The notes beneath the pieces were generated by a model. That model saw nothing but the letters and a program-made list of their open reading frames with translations. It was not told the DNA's origin and searched no databases. A DNA stretch of 14,236 nt from positions 1-14,236 of the forward strand of contig CALAKV010000045.1 in the NCBI GenBank assembly GCA_937922985.1. The letters are read 5' to 3'. Both the position numbers and the translations under genes were made by a program. The DNA comes from an uncultured bacterium. GTDB taxonomy: Bacteria > Patescibacteriota > Saccharimonadia > Saccharimonadales > Saccharimonadaceae. This document shows, piece after piece, positions 5,581 to 12,716 of the stretch; the first letter of the stretch is position 1, and the number at the start of each line of letters is the position of its first letter.

Positions 5581-7482
5581 ATGTTTAACTTAAAAAATAT
5601 TTTTAGCGAAAACTCAGAAAATAAAAATTCGAAAAATACTTCGAGCAGCTTTTTAGGCGACGGAAAAGCAATTTTAGATACTGTTAATGATGGAGTTTTA
5701 GCAGTTAATTCAAAAGGGAATATCTTGGCAATCAACCCAGCAGCAGAGCAAATTACGGGCTGGAATGGTAGTGATGCGGCTGGATTGGTTTTTAATTCGG
5801 TTTTAAAAATTACTAATAATGAGGGTGGCGAGATGATTGAAATTTCCAACCCAGTGAATCGTGTTTTACGAACTGGTGAAAATTTCACAACACGAGATTT
5901 ATTTATTAAAACTCAAAGTGGGAAAATTGTTCCGATTTTCTTGGCCGTAAACTCGATTGATGGTCAAAATTCTGGCGTAGTTGTAGTTTTTAGGGATATT
6001 TCGAAAGAGCTAAAATACAACCGTGAACAGGCAGAGTTTATATCAACTGCAAGCCACGAAATGAGAACGCCAGTTGCAAGCATTGAGGGATATATTGGCT
6101 TAGCCCTCAACCCAGCTACTGCAACGATTGACGCACGCGCAAAATCTTACCTTCAAAAAGCTCACGAAAACACCAAGCATTTAGGCCAACTTTTTCAAGA
6201 TTTACTAGATATCACAAAGGCAGAAGACGGACGGCTCAAAAATGAACCTGTTGTTTTAGATGCAATTGAATTTTCACGAAATATTTGGGAAGGACTAAAA
6301 CCAAAAGCTGAAGCAAAGGGATTGAATTATATTTTCGAACCAGACAACCACAAAACAGGCGAAAAAACTCTAACGCCAGTATTTTTTATTCATGCCGACC
6401 GCGATCACTTACATGAAATTTTGAATAACCTTTTCGAAAATGCCATAAAATATACACCGAGCGGAATGGTTTCTGTGAATGTTACGGGCGACAATAACAA
6501 TGTTCAAATTTCTGTTAAAGATAGTGGAATTGGAATTCCGGCCGAAGATATTCCGCATTTGTTTCAAAAATTTTATCGTGTAGATAATTCTGAAACGCGA
6601 GAAATTAATGGTACAGGGCTCGGGCTATTTTTGTCGCGCAAACTTACCGAGTCGATTGGCGGCTTTTTAGATGTTGAAAGCGAATATAAAAAAGGTAGCA
6701 CTTTTACTGTAAAATTGCCAAGAATTACGCGCGAAAATGCTGAAAAATTAAAAGCTATTGAAGATACCAAAAAAGCTGAGGAACACCAAAAAATTGAACA
6801 AAAAAATAATCAACGTGAAATTGACGAGGCCGACCGCGATATTACAGCAATTCTTGAAGATCCTAAAATAGAAAATCCAAGCGAAGAAGTTTTCGAAATC
6901 ACCCAAGAAATTCAGCCAGAAACTTCAATTAGTATTCCTGAAACTATTCCGCAAAATGCACAACCAGAGAATTCGCAAGCTCAACAAGCTCCGTATATGC
7001 AAAATACGACTGAATCAGCCCAACAAGAACAACAATTTTATGATAATTCTGCGCAAAATACAGCCTCGGTTCCGCAATCAAATGGCATAAATGCTGAGCA
7101 AAACCAACTGGTACAAAAGGCAACTCAAACACAGCAAGACTTTTCCAAATATGGTGCAATTAAAGGTTTCAGCCCTCTAGCGGGAGTGCAAAATCAAAAT
7201 GGCCAAAATTCTACACAAAATCCTCAAACAGTACAAAATTATTATGTTCAAATAGCAGCTGAAAATTTACAACAAAATACACAAGCTGTTCAAAATAATT
7301 ACTCGCCTCAAAGTTCAATAGATACAAAAAATCAACAATTTCAGCCGCCCCAAATGATGGAAACTACGCAGAATATAGAACCTCAGCCGAGCCAGCATCC
7401 ATCAAATCAGCCAACTTTAAACGATATCGAAAGAATGAAAATTGAATACGCTCAAAAAATGATGAATCAGCGGAAAGATTAA
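5581..7482 (+). CDS. Cytosolic PAS-domain sensor histidine kinase with long Q/N-rich tail
   Basis: 633 aa. There is no signal peptide or membrane segment, so it should sense an intracellular or partner-borne cue. A PAS domain spans about 28-145 (DGVLAVNSKGNILAINPAAEQITGW, then VVFRDISKELK). HisKA follows with phospho-acceptor His159 in STASHEMRTPV. The HATPase domain shows the N box NLFENAIKYTPSG, G1 DSGIGIP and G2 GTGLGLF, so the catalytic core looks intact. After ~380 comes a charged linker, then about 200 residues rich in Gln, Asn, Pro and Ala, probably disordered, ending in a short charged helix (DIERMKIEYAQKMMNQ). That tail is far beyond the normal C-terminus. ATG 5581 is chosen because SD AAGGAAG is 6-8 nt upstream. 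An in-frame ATG at 5515 lies inside the terminator of the previous gene. The receiver protein next door is the likely partner. Confidence 0.93.
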   Translation: MFNLKNIFSENSENKNSKNTSSSFLGDGKAILDTVNDGVLAVNSKGNILAINPAAEQITGWNGSDAAGLVFNSVLKITNNEGGEMIEISNPVNRVLRTGENFTTRDLFIKTQSGKIVPIFLAVNSIDGQNSGVVVVFRDISKELKYNREQAEFISTASHEMRTPVASIEGYIGLALNPATATIDARAKSYLQKAHENTKHLGQLFQDLLDITKAEDGRLKNEPVVLDAIEFSRNIWEGLKPKAEAKGLNYIFEPDNHKTGEKTLTPVFFIHADRDHLHEILNNLFENAIKYTPSGMVSVNVTGDNNNVQISVKDSGIGIPAEDIPHLFQKFYRVDNSETREINGTGLGLFLSRKLTESIGGFLDVESEYKKGSTFTVKLPRITRENAEKLKAIEDTKKAEEHQKIEQKNNQREIDEADRDITAILEDPKIENPSEEVFEITQEIQPETSISIPETIPQNAQPENSQAQQAPYMQNTTESAQQEQQFYDNSAQNTASVPQSNGINAEQNQLVQKATQTQQDFSKYGAIKGFSPLAGVQNQNGQNSTQNPQTVQNYYVQIAAENLQQNTQAVQNNYSPQSSIDTKNQQFQPPQMMETTQNIEPQPSQHPSNQPTLNDIERMKIEYAQKMMNQRKD

Positions 7483-7494
7483 GCATAAATAGTA

Positions 7495-7523
7495 TAGATT
7501 TTTTCGAAAAATAATAGTATAAT
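7495..7523 (+). promoter_or_regulatory. Internal promoter of the receiver-domain gene
   Basis: TAGATT at 7495-7500, 17-bp spacer, consensus TATAAT at 7518-7523. A TTTTCGAAAA palindrome fills the start of the spacer. The predicted start at 7529-7531 gives a nearly leaderless message for ATG 7533. The AGGAG at 7524-7528 would be excluded from that message but present in read-through RNA from the kinase gene. Confidence 0.68.
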
Positions 7524-7532
7524 AGGAGCAAT

Positions 7533-8501
7533 ATGACAAAGATTTTATTAGTAGAAGATGATAAAAGTTTGCGCGAGATTTATGGCGTTCGATTATTGGC
7601 GGAAGGATATGATATCGTTTCGGCCGGTGATGGAGAAGAAGCGCTCGCAATGGCGATTAAAGAACGTCCAAACTTAATTGTAAGCGATGTAATGATGCCA
7701 AAGATTTCTGGCTTTGATATGCTTGACATCTTGCGCTCAACAACTGAAACCCGCGGTATTAAAGTTATTATGATGACAGCTCTCTCAAGTGAAGAGCAGC
7801 GCCGTCGCGGTGAAGCACTTGGTGCCGACCGCTATCTAGTAAAATCTCAAGTGGGAATTGAAGATGTCGTGCGAACAGTTCACGAGGTTCTTGAAGATGG
7901 CGACTTAACAGTAGAGCAGCGAACCGCACAAAAACAAGCGCCGATATCTACGCCTGCTGAAGAAGCTCCAGCAATGCAATCGCAAGAAATTAAAGCGCCA
8001 ACTGAACTATATTCTACCGCACAGACTCAGGTAGCTCAAGCGCCAATTCAAAATTTCGAAAAACCAGCGCCAGCACCAGTTCGACCAATTCAGCCTATTC
8101 AATCTCCAGAACGTGCCGCAGCACCGAGTTTAGCTCAATTCGAAAGAGAACAACCGATATCTTTTTCTACAAACCAGCCAATTCAGTCAGCACCTCAATC
8201 TGCACAAATTGAACAGCCTTACGCTAAAGTAGCACCAGCTCAAAATTTCAGAGTACCAGAATCACCAACAATTGAAGCTCCGGCTCATCCAATTAGTGAT
8301 TTTGTAAATCAACCTCAAGCAGCTACTCAAAATAATCAGTCGGCTACGCCAACTGTTTCTGGCGAACGAGTAGTTCAACCAATCGAGAATAGTCGAAGTG
8401 ATGAAGAAATATTATCTTTTCAAATTAACGATATCCTAAAAGGTGGAACAGGCGAAAATCCCTTGAATAACAATTCTCAACCTCCTTTTGGAGCCCAATA
8501 A
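7533..8501 (+). CDS. Response-regulator receiver protein with disordered C-terminal tail
   Basis: 322 aa. Residues 1-122 form a complete CheY-like receiver: acidic pocket Glu8/Asp9/Asp10 (LLVEDD), phospho-acceptor Asp52 (IVSDVMMPK), switch Thr82 (MMTALSS) and Lys104 (YLVKSQ). No DNA-binding or enzymatic output domain follows. Residues ~125-322 are a Pro/Gln/Ala-rich, probably disordered region with repeated short units such as QPIQ and APAQN. A short charged element, SDEEILSFQINDILKGG, near the C-terminus could be a binding helix. The gene starts 50 nt after the kinase that probably phosphorylates it. Output is presumably by protein-protein contact; the composition parallels the kinase tail, so the tails may interact. 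Two starts of transcription are possible (own promoter, or read-through with SD AGGAG). Confidence 0.92.
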   Translation: MTKILLVEDDKSLREIYGVRLLAEGYDIVSAGDGEEALAMAIKERPNLIVSDVMMPKISGFDMLDILRSTTETRGIKVIMMTALSSEEQRRRGEALGADRYLVKSQVGIEDVVRTVHEVLEDGDLTVEQRTAQKQAPISTPAEEAPAMQSQEIKAPTELYSTAQTQVAQAPIQNFEKPAPAPVRPIQPIQSPERAAAPSLAQFEREQPISFSTNQPIQSAPQSAQIEQPYAKVAPAQNFRVPESPTIEAPAHPISDFVNQPQAATQNNQSATPTVSGERVVQPIENSRSDEEILSFQINDILKGGTGENPLNNNSQPPFGAQ

Positions 8502-8504
8502 GTT

Positions 8505-9197
8505 GTGGAGCAAAAAACAGAACGCTTAAATAAATTCCTGGCATTACAGCTAGGAATTTCGCGTAGGCAAGCAGATGAACTTATCGAAAAAGGGCGAATT
8601 TCTATCAACGGGAAGACTGCTCAACTCGGAGAACGATTCAAAGAAGGCGATGAGATAAAGCTTGGCGAAAAAATAATCTCAAAAACTCGCGAAGAAAAAA
8701 AATATATAATTTTCAATAAGCCTCGCGGCTATGTTTGCTCGCGGAAAAAACAGGGTGAAAATGAAACAATTTATGCCATTCTCCCAAAAGAATTTAGCAT
8801 GCTAAAACCAGTTGGTCGGCTTGATAAAGATTCAAGCGGAATTTTACTTTTAACAAATGATGGCGATTTTGCTTTTCAAATGACCCACCCAAAATTTCGA
8901 AAAATAAAAGAATATCTAGTTTCTCTTGATACGCCGCTTCAGCCAATTCATCAACAGATGATTGCCGATTTTGGAATTAACCTACCAGACGGAAAATCAC
9001 AGCTTGGACTTGAACGGATTGATGATTCACGAAAAAACTGGAAAGTCATCATGAGTGAAGGGCGAAACAGACAGATACGCCGAACATTTTCAGCTATAGG
9101 CTACGAAGTTGAAGAACTACACAGAACAGTTTTTGGCTCATATATTTTACCGAAAGATTTAAATTTTGGTGATTTTCGAAAAGTTGAAAAGCTGTAA
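8505..9197 (+). CDS. RsuA/RluB-family rRNA pseudouridine synthase
   Basis: 230 aa. An N-terminal S4 RNA-binding domain (~5-60: RLNKFLALQLGISRRQADEL, then GRISING) is followed by the RsuA/RluB/E/F pseudouridine synthase domain. The catalytic motif is GRLDKDSSGILLLTNDG, with the nucleophile Asp107; also seen are YIIFNKPRGYVCS and EGRNRQIRRTF (RNA-binding/catalytic Arg region). It converts specific uridines in rRNA to pseudouridine during ribosome maturation. Whether the target is 16S (RsuA) or 23S (RluB, RluE, RluF) cannot be decided by reading. The start is GTG 8505, 3 nt after the receiver-protein stop, with GGAG at 8490-8493, so it is in the same transcript. It ends before a bidirectional terminator shared with the convergent gene. 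Confidence 0.93.
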   Translation: MEQKTERLNKFLALQLGISRRQADELIEKGRISINGKTAQLGERFKEGDEIKLGEKIISKTREEKKYIIFNKPRGYVCSRKKQGENETIYAILPKEFSMLKPVGRLDKDSSGILLLTNDGDFAFQMTHPKFRKIKEYLVSLDTPLQPIHQQMIADFGINLPDGKSQLGLERIDDSRKNWKVIMSEGRNRQIRRTFSAIGYEVEELHRTVFGSYILPKDLNFGDFRKVEKL

Positions 9198-9210
9198 TTT
9201 AAAAGAAGAA

Positions 9211-9233
9211 AAGACCTCAAAAGAGGCCTTTTT
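9211..9233. terminator. Bidirectional terminator between convergent genes
   Basis: AAGACCTC (9211-9218), loop AAAA, GAGGCCTT (9223-9230), then Ts to 9233. The single mismatch is A-C in the plus-strand RNA but G-U in the minus-strand RNA, so the hairpin is slightly better for the minus gene. That strand also reads into a T-rich run (TCTTTTCTTCTTTT). It serves the pseudouridine synthase gene and the convergent gene ending at 9248. Confidence 0.85.
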
Positions 9234-9247
9234 ACTAGTTATTGTAA

Positions 9248-9724
9248 TCAACAGAGATTAACTAATAGGTTCATTACATAACCGCTCGAAATTTCAACTC
9301 CTTCATCAAGCATAATTTGATAAAAGATATCCAAAATCTTTTCGAAATATTCTTTAATTTCAATCGGAATTCTATCTTCATTGCCAGAGCTAGACTCAAA
9401 TGCACAAGCTCGAGCAATTTTTTCAGTCAAACTTTCTCCAGGAAAATTAAAATAATGAATTTTCGTGGCATAAGTTCGCACAAGTTGTCCCGCCGCAACT
9501 GGATTTCCAAATTTTTCAATATTAATCTTAAGGACAAATTCACTTTGAACATCCAAGATTTCTTCAATATCAAAAAGATTTCGAAAAATCTCAAAATTAG
9601 CATAAGGCTCACCGCTTGCAAAAGCTTGCTCAATAATCTTTCGAGTATTTTCTGCAACCATTCGACGAGTTTCCATTGACGCTAATGGAATAGCCGTTGT
9701 ATCTGTTTTAAAATATTCTTGCAT
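9248..9724 (-). CDS. Unrecognised soluble protein, 158 aa, minus strand
   Basis: I do not recognise a family. ATG at 9724-9722 is chosen because GGAGGTG lies 6-7 nt upstream and the promoter -10 lies inside the longer open frame reaching 9793. The product (starting MQEYFKTDTTAIPLASMETRR) is acidic and soluble, with no signal peptide or membrane segment. Helical stretches (~15-35 and ~112-158) flank a central beta-like region (EFVLKINIEKFGN, then TYATKIHYFNFPGESL). Single Cys residues occur at ~119 and at the last position. It is the only minus-strand gene in the window, is monocistronic, and ends in TGA. Its control region matches that of the GNAT-like gene at 4636 almost element by element, suggesting a shared expression programme. 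The reading frame is supported by signals on both sides. Function is unknown. Confidence 0.8.
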   Translation of the reverse strand: MQEYFKTDTTAIPLASMETRRMVAENTRKIIEQAFASGEPYANFEIFRNLFDIEEILDVQSEFVLKINIEKFGNPVAAGQLVRTYATKIHYFNFPGESLTEKIARACAFESSSGNEDRIPIEIKEYFEKILDIFYQIMLDEGVEISSGYVMNLLVNLC

Positions 9725-9755
9725 TTCTGCACCTCCAAAATTTTCTTGGATTTTT

Positions 9756-9784
9756 ATTATATCATTTTTTAAGTTCTTAAGCAA
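9756..9784 (-). promoter_or_regulatory. Promoter of the minus-strand gene (TTGCTT-17-TATAAT)
   Basis: Read on the minus strand: TTGCTT (9784-9779), 17-bp spacer ending in TGA, TATAAT (9761-9756). Transcription from about 9749 gives a leader of about 25 nt with GGAGGTG. It lies back-to-back with the promoter of the plus-strand membrane-protein gene, with only ~11 bp between the two -35 elements. Confidence 0.88.
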
Positions 9785-9795
9785 GTTTTTCAATA

Positions 9796-9824
9796 TTGAT
9801 TTTTATTTTGAAAAATTATAAAAT
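9796..9824 (+). promoter_or_regulatory. Promoter of the MATE-like gene (leaderless)
   Basis: TTGATT at 9796-9801, 17-bp spacer, TAAAAT at 9819-9824 (an overlapping TATAAA at 9817 is an alternative). The start is predicted at 9830-9832, one to three bases before ATG 9833, and there is no SD. The initiation is therefore predicted to be leaderless. Confidence 0.72.
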
Positions 9825-9832
9825 AGTTAAAT

Positions 9833-11167
9833 ATGCTAAAAACTAAAAAAGAACTTCGAAAAATGTTTTTCGATAATTTTCTCGGCACGATTGCTGATAA
9901 CCTTGTCGAAGCAAACTGGGCGCTAGTAATGGCCTGGTATCCAAATGTGGCTTATGCTCAAAAATCATTAACAATGTTTGCAGTATCAGATACACTGTGG
10001 GTGGTACTTTCATGCGCTTATTATGCTGTTCGAACAGCTTTAGTCGCAAATTTACCAGCTTATATGGTGGGCAAAAGTGCCGAGAAAGCTTCGAAACCTT
10101 TAAAGAACGCATTTTATTTGGTTTATTTAATTTTAACACCAGCCGCTCTTATTTCTTTTATTTTTGCGGGCGAAATTCTCGGCAGTCTTGGAGTTTCAAA
10201 AGAATTGCTTTCAATGTATGTACCTTATTGGCGAATTTGCGTGGCAACAATTTTCTTGGTTTGTCCAAGCCAGATGTTAATAACTTCTTATCTGAAAGCA
10301 ACTTTTCGAACACGAGAAGCAATGATTCTCGACCACGCTACAACTTGGTTTATGGCGATTGGTTCTTTTATAGCACTTTGGGTTTTTAATTGGGGAGCAA
10401 ATGGAATGATGATTGCCTGTTTTTTGGCTAACGCAATTCCATTGATTTATTTTTTAATTGCTAAACCTTGCCCGAACTTCTTTAAAAATGGTTTTGAATT
10501 TGATCAGAGATGGATTAAAAAACTTTGGCTTAATACAAAATGGGAAATTATCCGCAGATTAGCTCCAAGAATTGTTGCTATTTTCACAACATCATCTTTA
10601 TTATATCTTTCACCATCATTCGTTTCAGCCCGATATTGGATTTATACGATCGGTGCTTTTCTTGAAGGCGTAGTTGATGCGAGCGCAAGTCTTGCAAATG
10701 TTGACGTTTCTTACAACTCAAAATTAGGCTTTAAAACACAAAAAGAAGTTTATCAAAATAATAAATTTATTTGGCGGTTAGCTTTAAAATTTTTCTTTAT
10801 TCTTACAGTTTCGATTGGATTTTCGGCGCCAATTTGGGTGAATATTATTTCAAATGATTCAGCGGTAAAAAACGCAATCCTCAATCCGATGATTTTGATT
10901 TTATTTACAATCGAAGTTTGTTCAAAAATTCGCTATTATATTCTGCTTTCAATTACGCGTTCATTTTTGAAAAAATACAATGGCACCATGCAAGTTATTT
11001 ATGCAGCAGTAACCAGTATTCTAACCCCAATTGGAATTTTAATTTTTCTAAAAACTCTAAACCTTGGCTTGACTGGCGTATTTTTAACCACTGCAATTGT
11101 TGGATTTTTGCAATTCTTTTTATCTGAAATTTATCTTCGAAAACAAAAAATTAAAGTTGGATTTTAA
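9833..11167 (+). CDS. MATE/MOP-superfamily-like polytopic membrane protein
   Basis: 444 aa with roughly twelve hydrophobic helices in two halves separated by a charged loop (~210-245), the layout and length of MATE exporters. The first half has MATE-like features: LGVSKELLSMYVPYWRI (cf. the L-G-x-x-x-E-x-x-x-x-A-x-x-Y segment after helix 3), CPSQMLITSYLKATFRTREAMILDH (cf. the L-R-G-x-G-D-T-R-T-P loop) and GANGMMIACFLANAIPL. Classical cation-site residues cannot be assigned by eye, so the cargo (drug, lipid-linked sugar or other) is unknown; a flippase role is equally possible. There is no cleavable signal peptide. The start ATG 9833 lies right after the -10. The gene stands alone between the divergent minus gene and der; no terminator is visible after it. 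Confidence 0.72.
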   Translation: MLKTKKELRKMFFDNFLGTIADNLVEANWALVMAWYPNVAYAQKSLTMFAVSDTLWVVLSCAYYAVRTALVANLPAYMVGKSAEKASKPLKNAFYLVYLILTPAALISFIFAGEILGSLGVSKELLSMYVPYWRICVATIFLVCPSQMLITSYLKATFRTREAMILDHATTWFMAIGSFIALWVFNWGANGMMIACFLANAIPLIYFLIAKPCPNFFKNGFEFDQRWIKKLWLNTKWEIIRRLAPRIVAIFTTSSLLYLSPSFVSARYWIYTIGAFLEGVVDASASLANVDVSYNSKLGFKTQKEVYQNNKFIWRLALKFFFILTVSIGFSAPIWVNIISNDSAVKNAILNPMILILFTIEVCSKIRYYILLSITRSFLKKYNGTMQVIYAAVTSILTPIGILIFLKTLNLGLTGVFLTTAIVGFLQFFLSEIYLRKQKIKVGF

Positions 11168-11178
11168 TTTCGAAAAGT

Positions 11179-11207
11179 TTGAATTTTTAGGCATATTGTG
11201 TTATAAT
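11179..11207 (+). promoter_or_regulatory. Promoter of der (leaderless)
   Basis: TTGAAT at 11179-11184, 17-bp spacer, TATAAT at 11202-11207 with extended -10 TG at 11199-11200. The predicted start at 11213-11215 is only 2-4 nt before ATG 11217, and no SD exists. A TTTCGAAA palindrome lies upstream at 11168-11175. Confidence 0.85.
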
Positions 11208-11216
11208 TAAGAAACT

Positions 11217-12677
11217 ATGTCTAAAAATCTCCCTAAAGTTGCAATTATTGGTCAGGCGAATGTTGGAAAATCTTCGCTTTTTAACCGAATGATTCGTGCC
11301 CAGCAAGCCGTTGTTGCACGAGAAGCCGGAACGACGCGCGACAGTGTTCTTGGTAAAGTTAATTATAAAAAACAGGCTTTTTGGCTGATCGATACAGCTG
11401 GTTTAAAAGACCCAAATGATGAGTTTGAGGCTACAATTCAAGAACAAATTCAAGACGCGGTTGACGCCAGTGAATTGATTTTGGTAGTTCTTGATAGCAC
11501 TAAACCTTTTTCAAATGAAGATCGCTTGATTGCAAAAAAGGCTTTAAAATCTCGAAAGCCAGTAATTTTAGTTTTGAACAAAACTGACTTAAAAGGGAAT
11601 TTACCAAATGAAGAATTTTTGCGGCTTGGTGTTAAACCAATTATTCGAACTTCTGCCGAGCACAATGCTGGCGTTGATGAGCTCTTGACCGAAATTGCTG
11701 AAAAAATTCCAAAAGTTAAAGAAGAAAAACGCGATGAAGATATAATTCGTGTGGCTTTAGTCGGCCGCCCAAATGCTGGAAAATCCTATCTTTTCAATAC
11801 GATGGCAGGCAAACAGCAGGCGATTGTTGCAAATGTCGCCGGAACAACGCGCGATACTAACAAAACGCAAATTCGCTTTAATGAAAAAACTATCGAAATT
11901 ATCGATACGGCTGGAATGCGAAAACCCGGCAAACAGGAAGTTGGAATTGAGAAATTCAGCGTGCTTCGAACTTTGAGTGCAATTGATGAAGCTGATATTT
12001 GTTTACTTTTAATGGACGCAAACGAACTTAATACTCAGCTTGATCAACGAATTGCTGGCTTAATTAATGATGCCGGAAAAGGGATGATTATCGTAGTTTC
12101 GAAATGGGATAGCGTTGAAGGAAAAGACGCCTTCACTCGCGATGCTTTGGCGCCACGAATCGCATATTATTTCAAATTTACGCCTTGGGCACCGTTAATT
12201 TTTACGAGCTCTAAAACCGGCCAAAATGTGACCAAAATTTATGATTTAATTTTAAAAGTTCACCGTAATCGTGCAAGGCAAGCAAAAACTTCAATCTTAA
12301 ACCAGCTTCTTCAAAAAGCAACTCAAGCCCATCCGCCAGCAGGTTTGAAAAATACGCATCCAAAATTGCGCTATATTTCACAAAGTGATAGTAACCCACC
12401 TTGGTTCATTATTCATGGATCAAATCTAAAATTTGTTCATTGGAGCTATAAACGATATTTGGAGCGCTTAATTCGCGAGAATTTCGATTATTCTGGTACG
12501 CCGATTAAGTTTTCTTTCAGAGATGAAAAACAAATCAAAGAAAACCGTGCAAGAATTTCGGCTGGCAAAAAAGTTATCAATAAAGCTTCGGGCGCTCTTA
12601 AAAAGGCAACTGATACGCAAAATAAACGCGAACGCAAACGCGACGAAAAACTTGCTCGAATTCAAAAAAATCAATAA
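11217..12677 (+). CDS. der: Ribosome-assembly GTPase Der (EngA), tandem GTPase domains
   Basis: 486 aa. Der is an essential GTPase of 50S subunit maturation with two G domains and a KH-like domain. G domain 1: P-loop GQANVGKSS (12-20), GTTRD (39-42 region), DTAG 59-62, NKTD 121-124. G domain 2: GRPNAGKSY (183-191), GTTRD, DTAGMRKPGK from 230, SKWD 295-298. The KH-like domain covers ~355-435 and ends in the typical GTPIKFSFR. Small departures: the first P-loop has QA where RP is usual, and the second has Tyr191 after GKS where Ser or Thr is usual; the essential Gly-Lys-Ser is intact in both. A ~45-residue Lys/Arg-rich tail (ending RERKRDEKLARIQKNQ) follows the KH domain and may bind rRNA. Translation is predicted to be leaderless. 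Confidence 0.97.
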   Translation: MSKNLPKVAIIGQANVGKSSLFNRMIRAQQAVVAREAGTTRDSVLGKVNYKKQAFWLIDTAGLKDPNDEFEATIQEQIQDAVDASELILVVLDSTKPFSNEDRLIAKKALKSRKPVILVLNKTDLKGNLPNEEFLRLGVKPIIRTSAEHNAGVDELLTEIAEKIPKVKEEKRDEDIIRVALVGRPNAGKSYLFNTMAGKQQAIVANVAGTTRDTNKTQIRFNEKTIEIIDTAGMRKPGKQEVGIEKFSVLRTLSAIDEADICLLLMDANELNTQLDQRIAGLINDAGKGMIIVVSKWDSVEGKDAFTRDALAPRIAYYFKFTPWAPLIFTSSKTGQNVTKIYDLILKVHRNRARQAKTSILNQLLQKATQAHPPAGLKNTHPKLRYISQSDSNPPWFIIHGSNLKFVHWSYKRYLERLIRENFDYSGTPIKFSFRDEKQIKENRARISAGKKVINKASGALKKATDTQNKRERKRDEKLARIQKNQ

Positions 12678-12680
12678 TTT

Positions 12681-12704
12681 TCGCCCCGCGCTTGGGGCGA
12701 TTTT
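12681..12704 (+). terminator. GC-rich hairpin between der and pth
   Basis: TCGCCCC (12681-12687), loop GCGCTT, GGGGCGA (12694-12700), then TTTT. The stem is strong but the T run is short, and pth starts 16 nt later with no promoter of its own. It is probably a partial terminator or attenuator that lets a fraction of der transcripts continue into pth. Confidence 0.75.
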
Positions 12705-12716
12705 CGAAAGGATAAA

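Noticed and set aside
9317..9679. Plus-strand open frame opposite the minus-strand gene
   Set aside because: It has no SD or promoter, an odd composition, and lies antisense to a gene with full control signals and a terminator.
9725..9793. Longer N-terminus (23 residues) for the minus-strand gene
   Set aside because: The promoter -10 and the SD lie inside this extension, so the start at 9724 is preferred.
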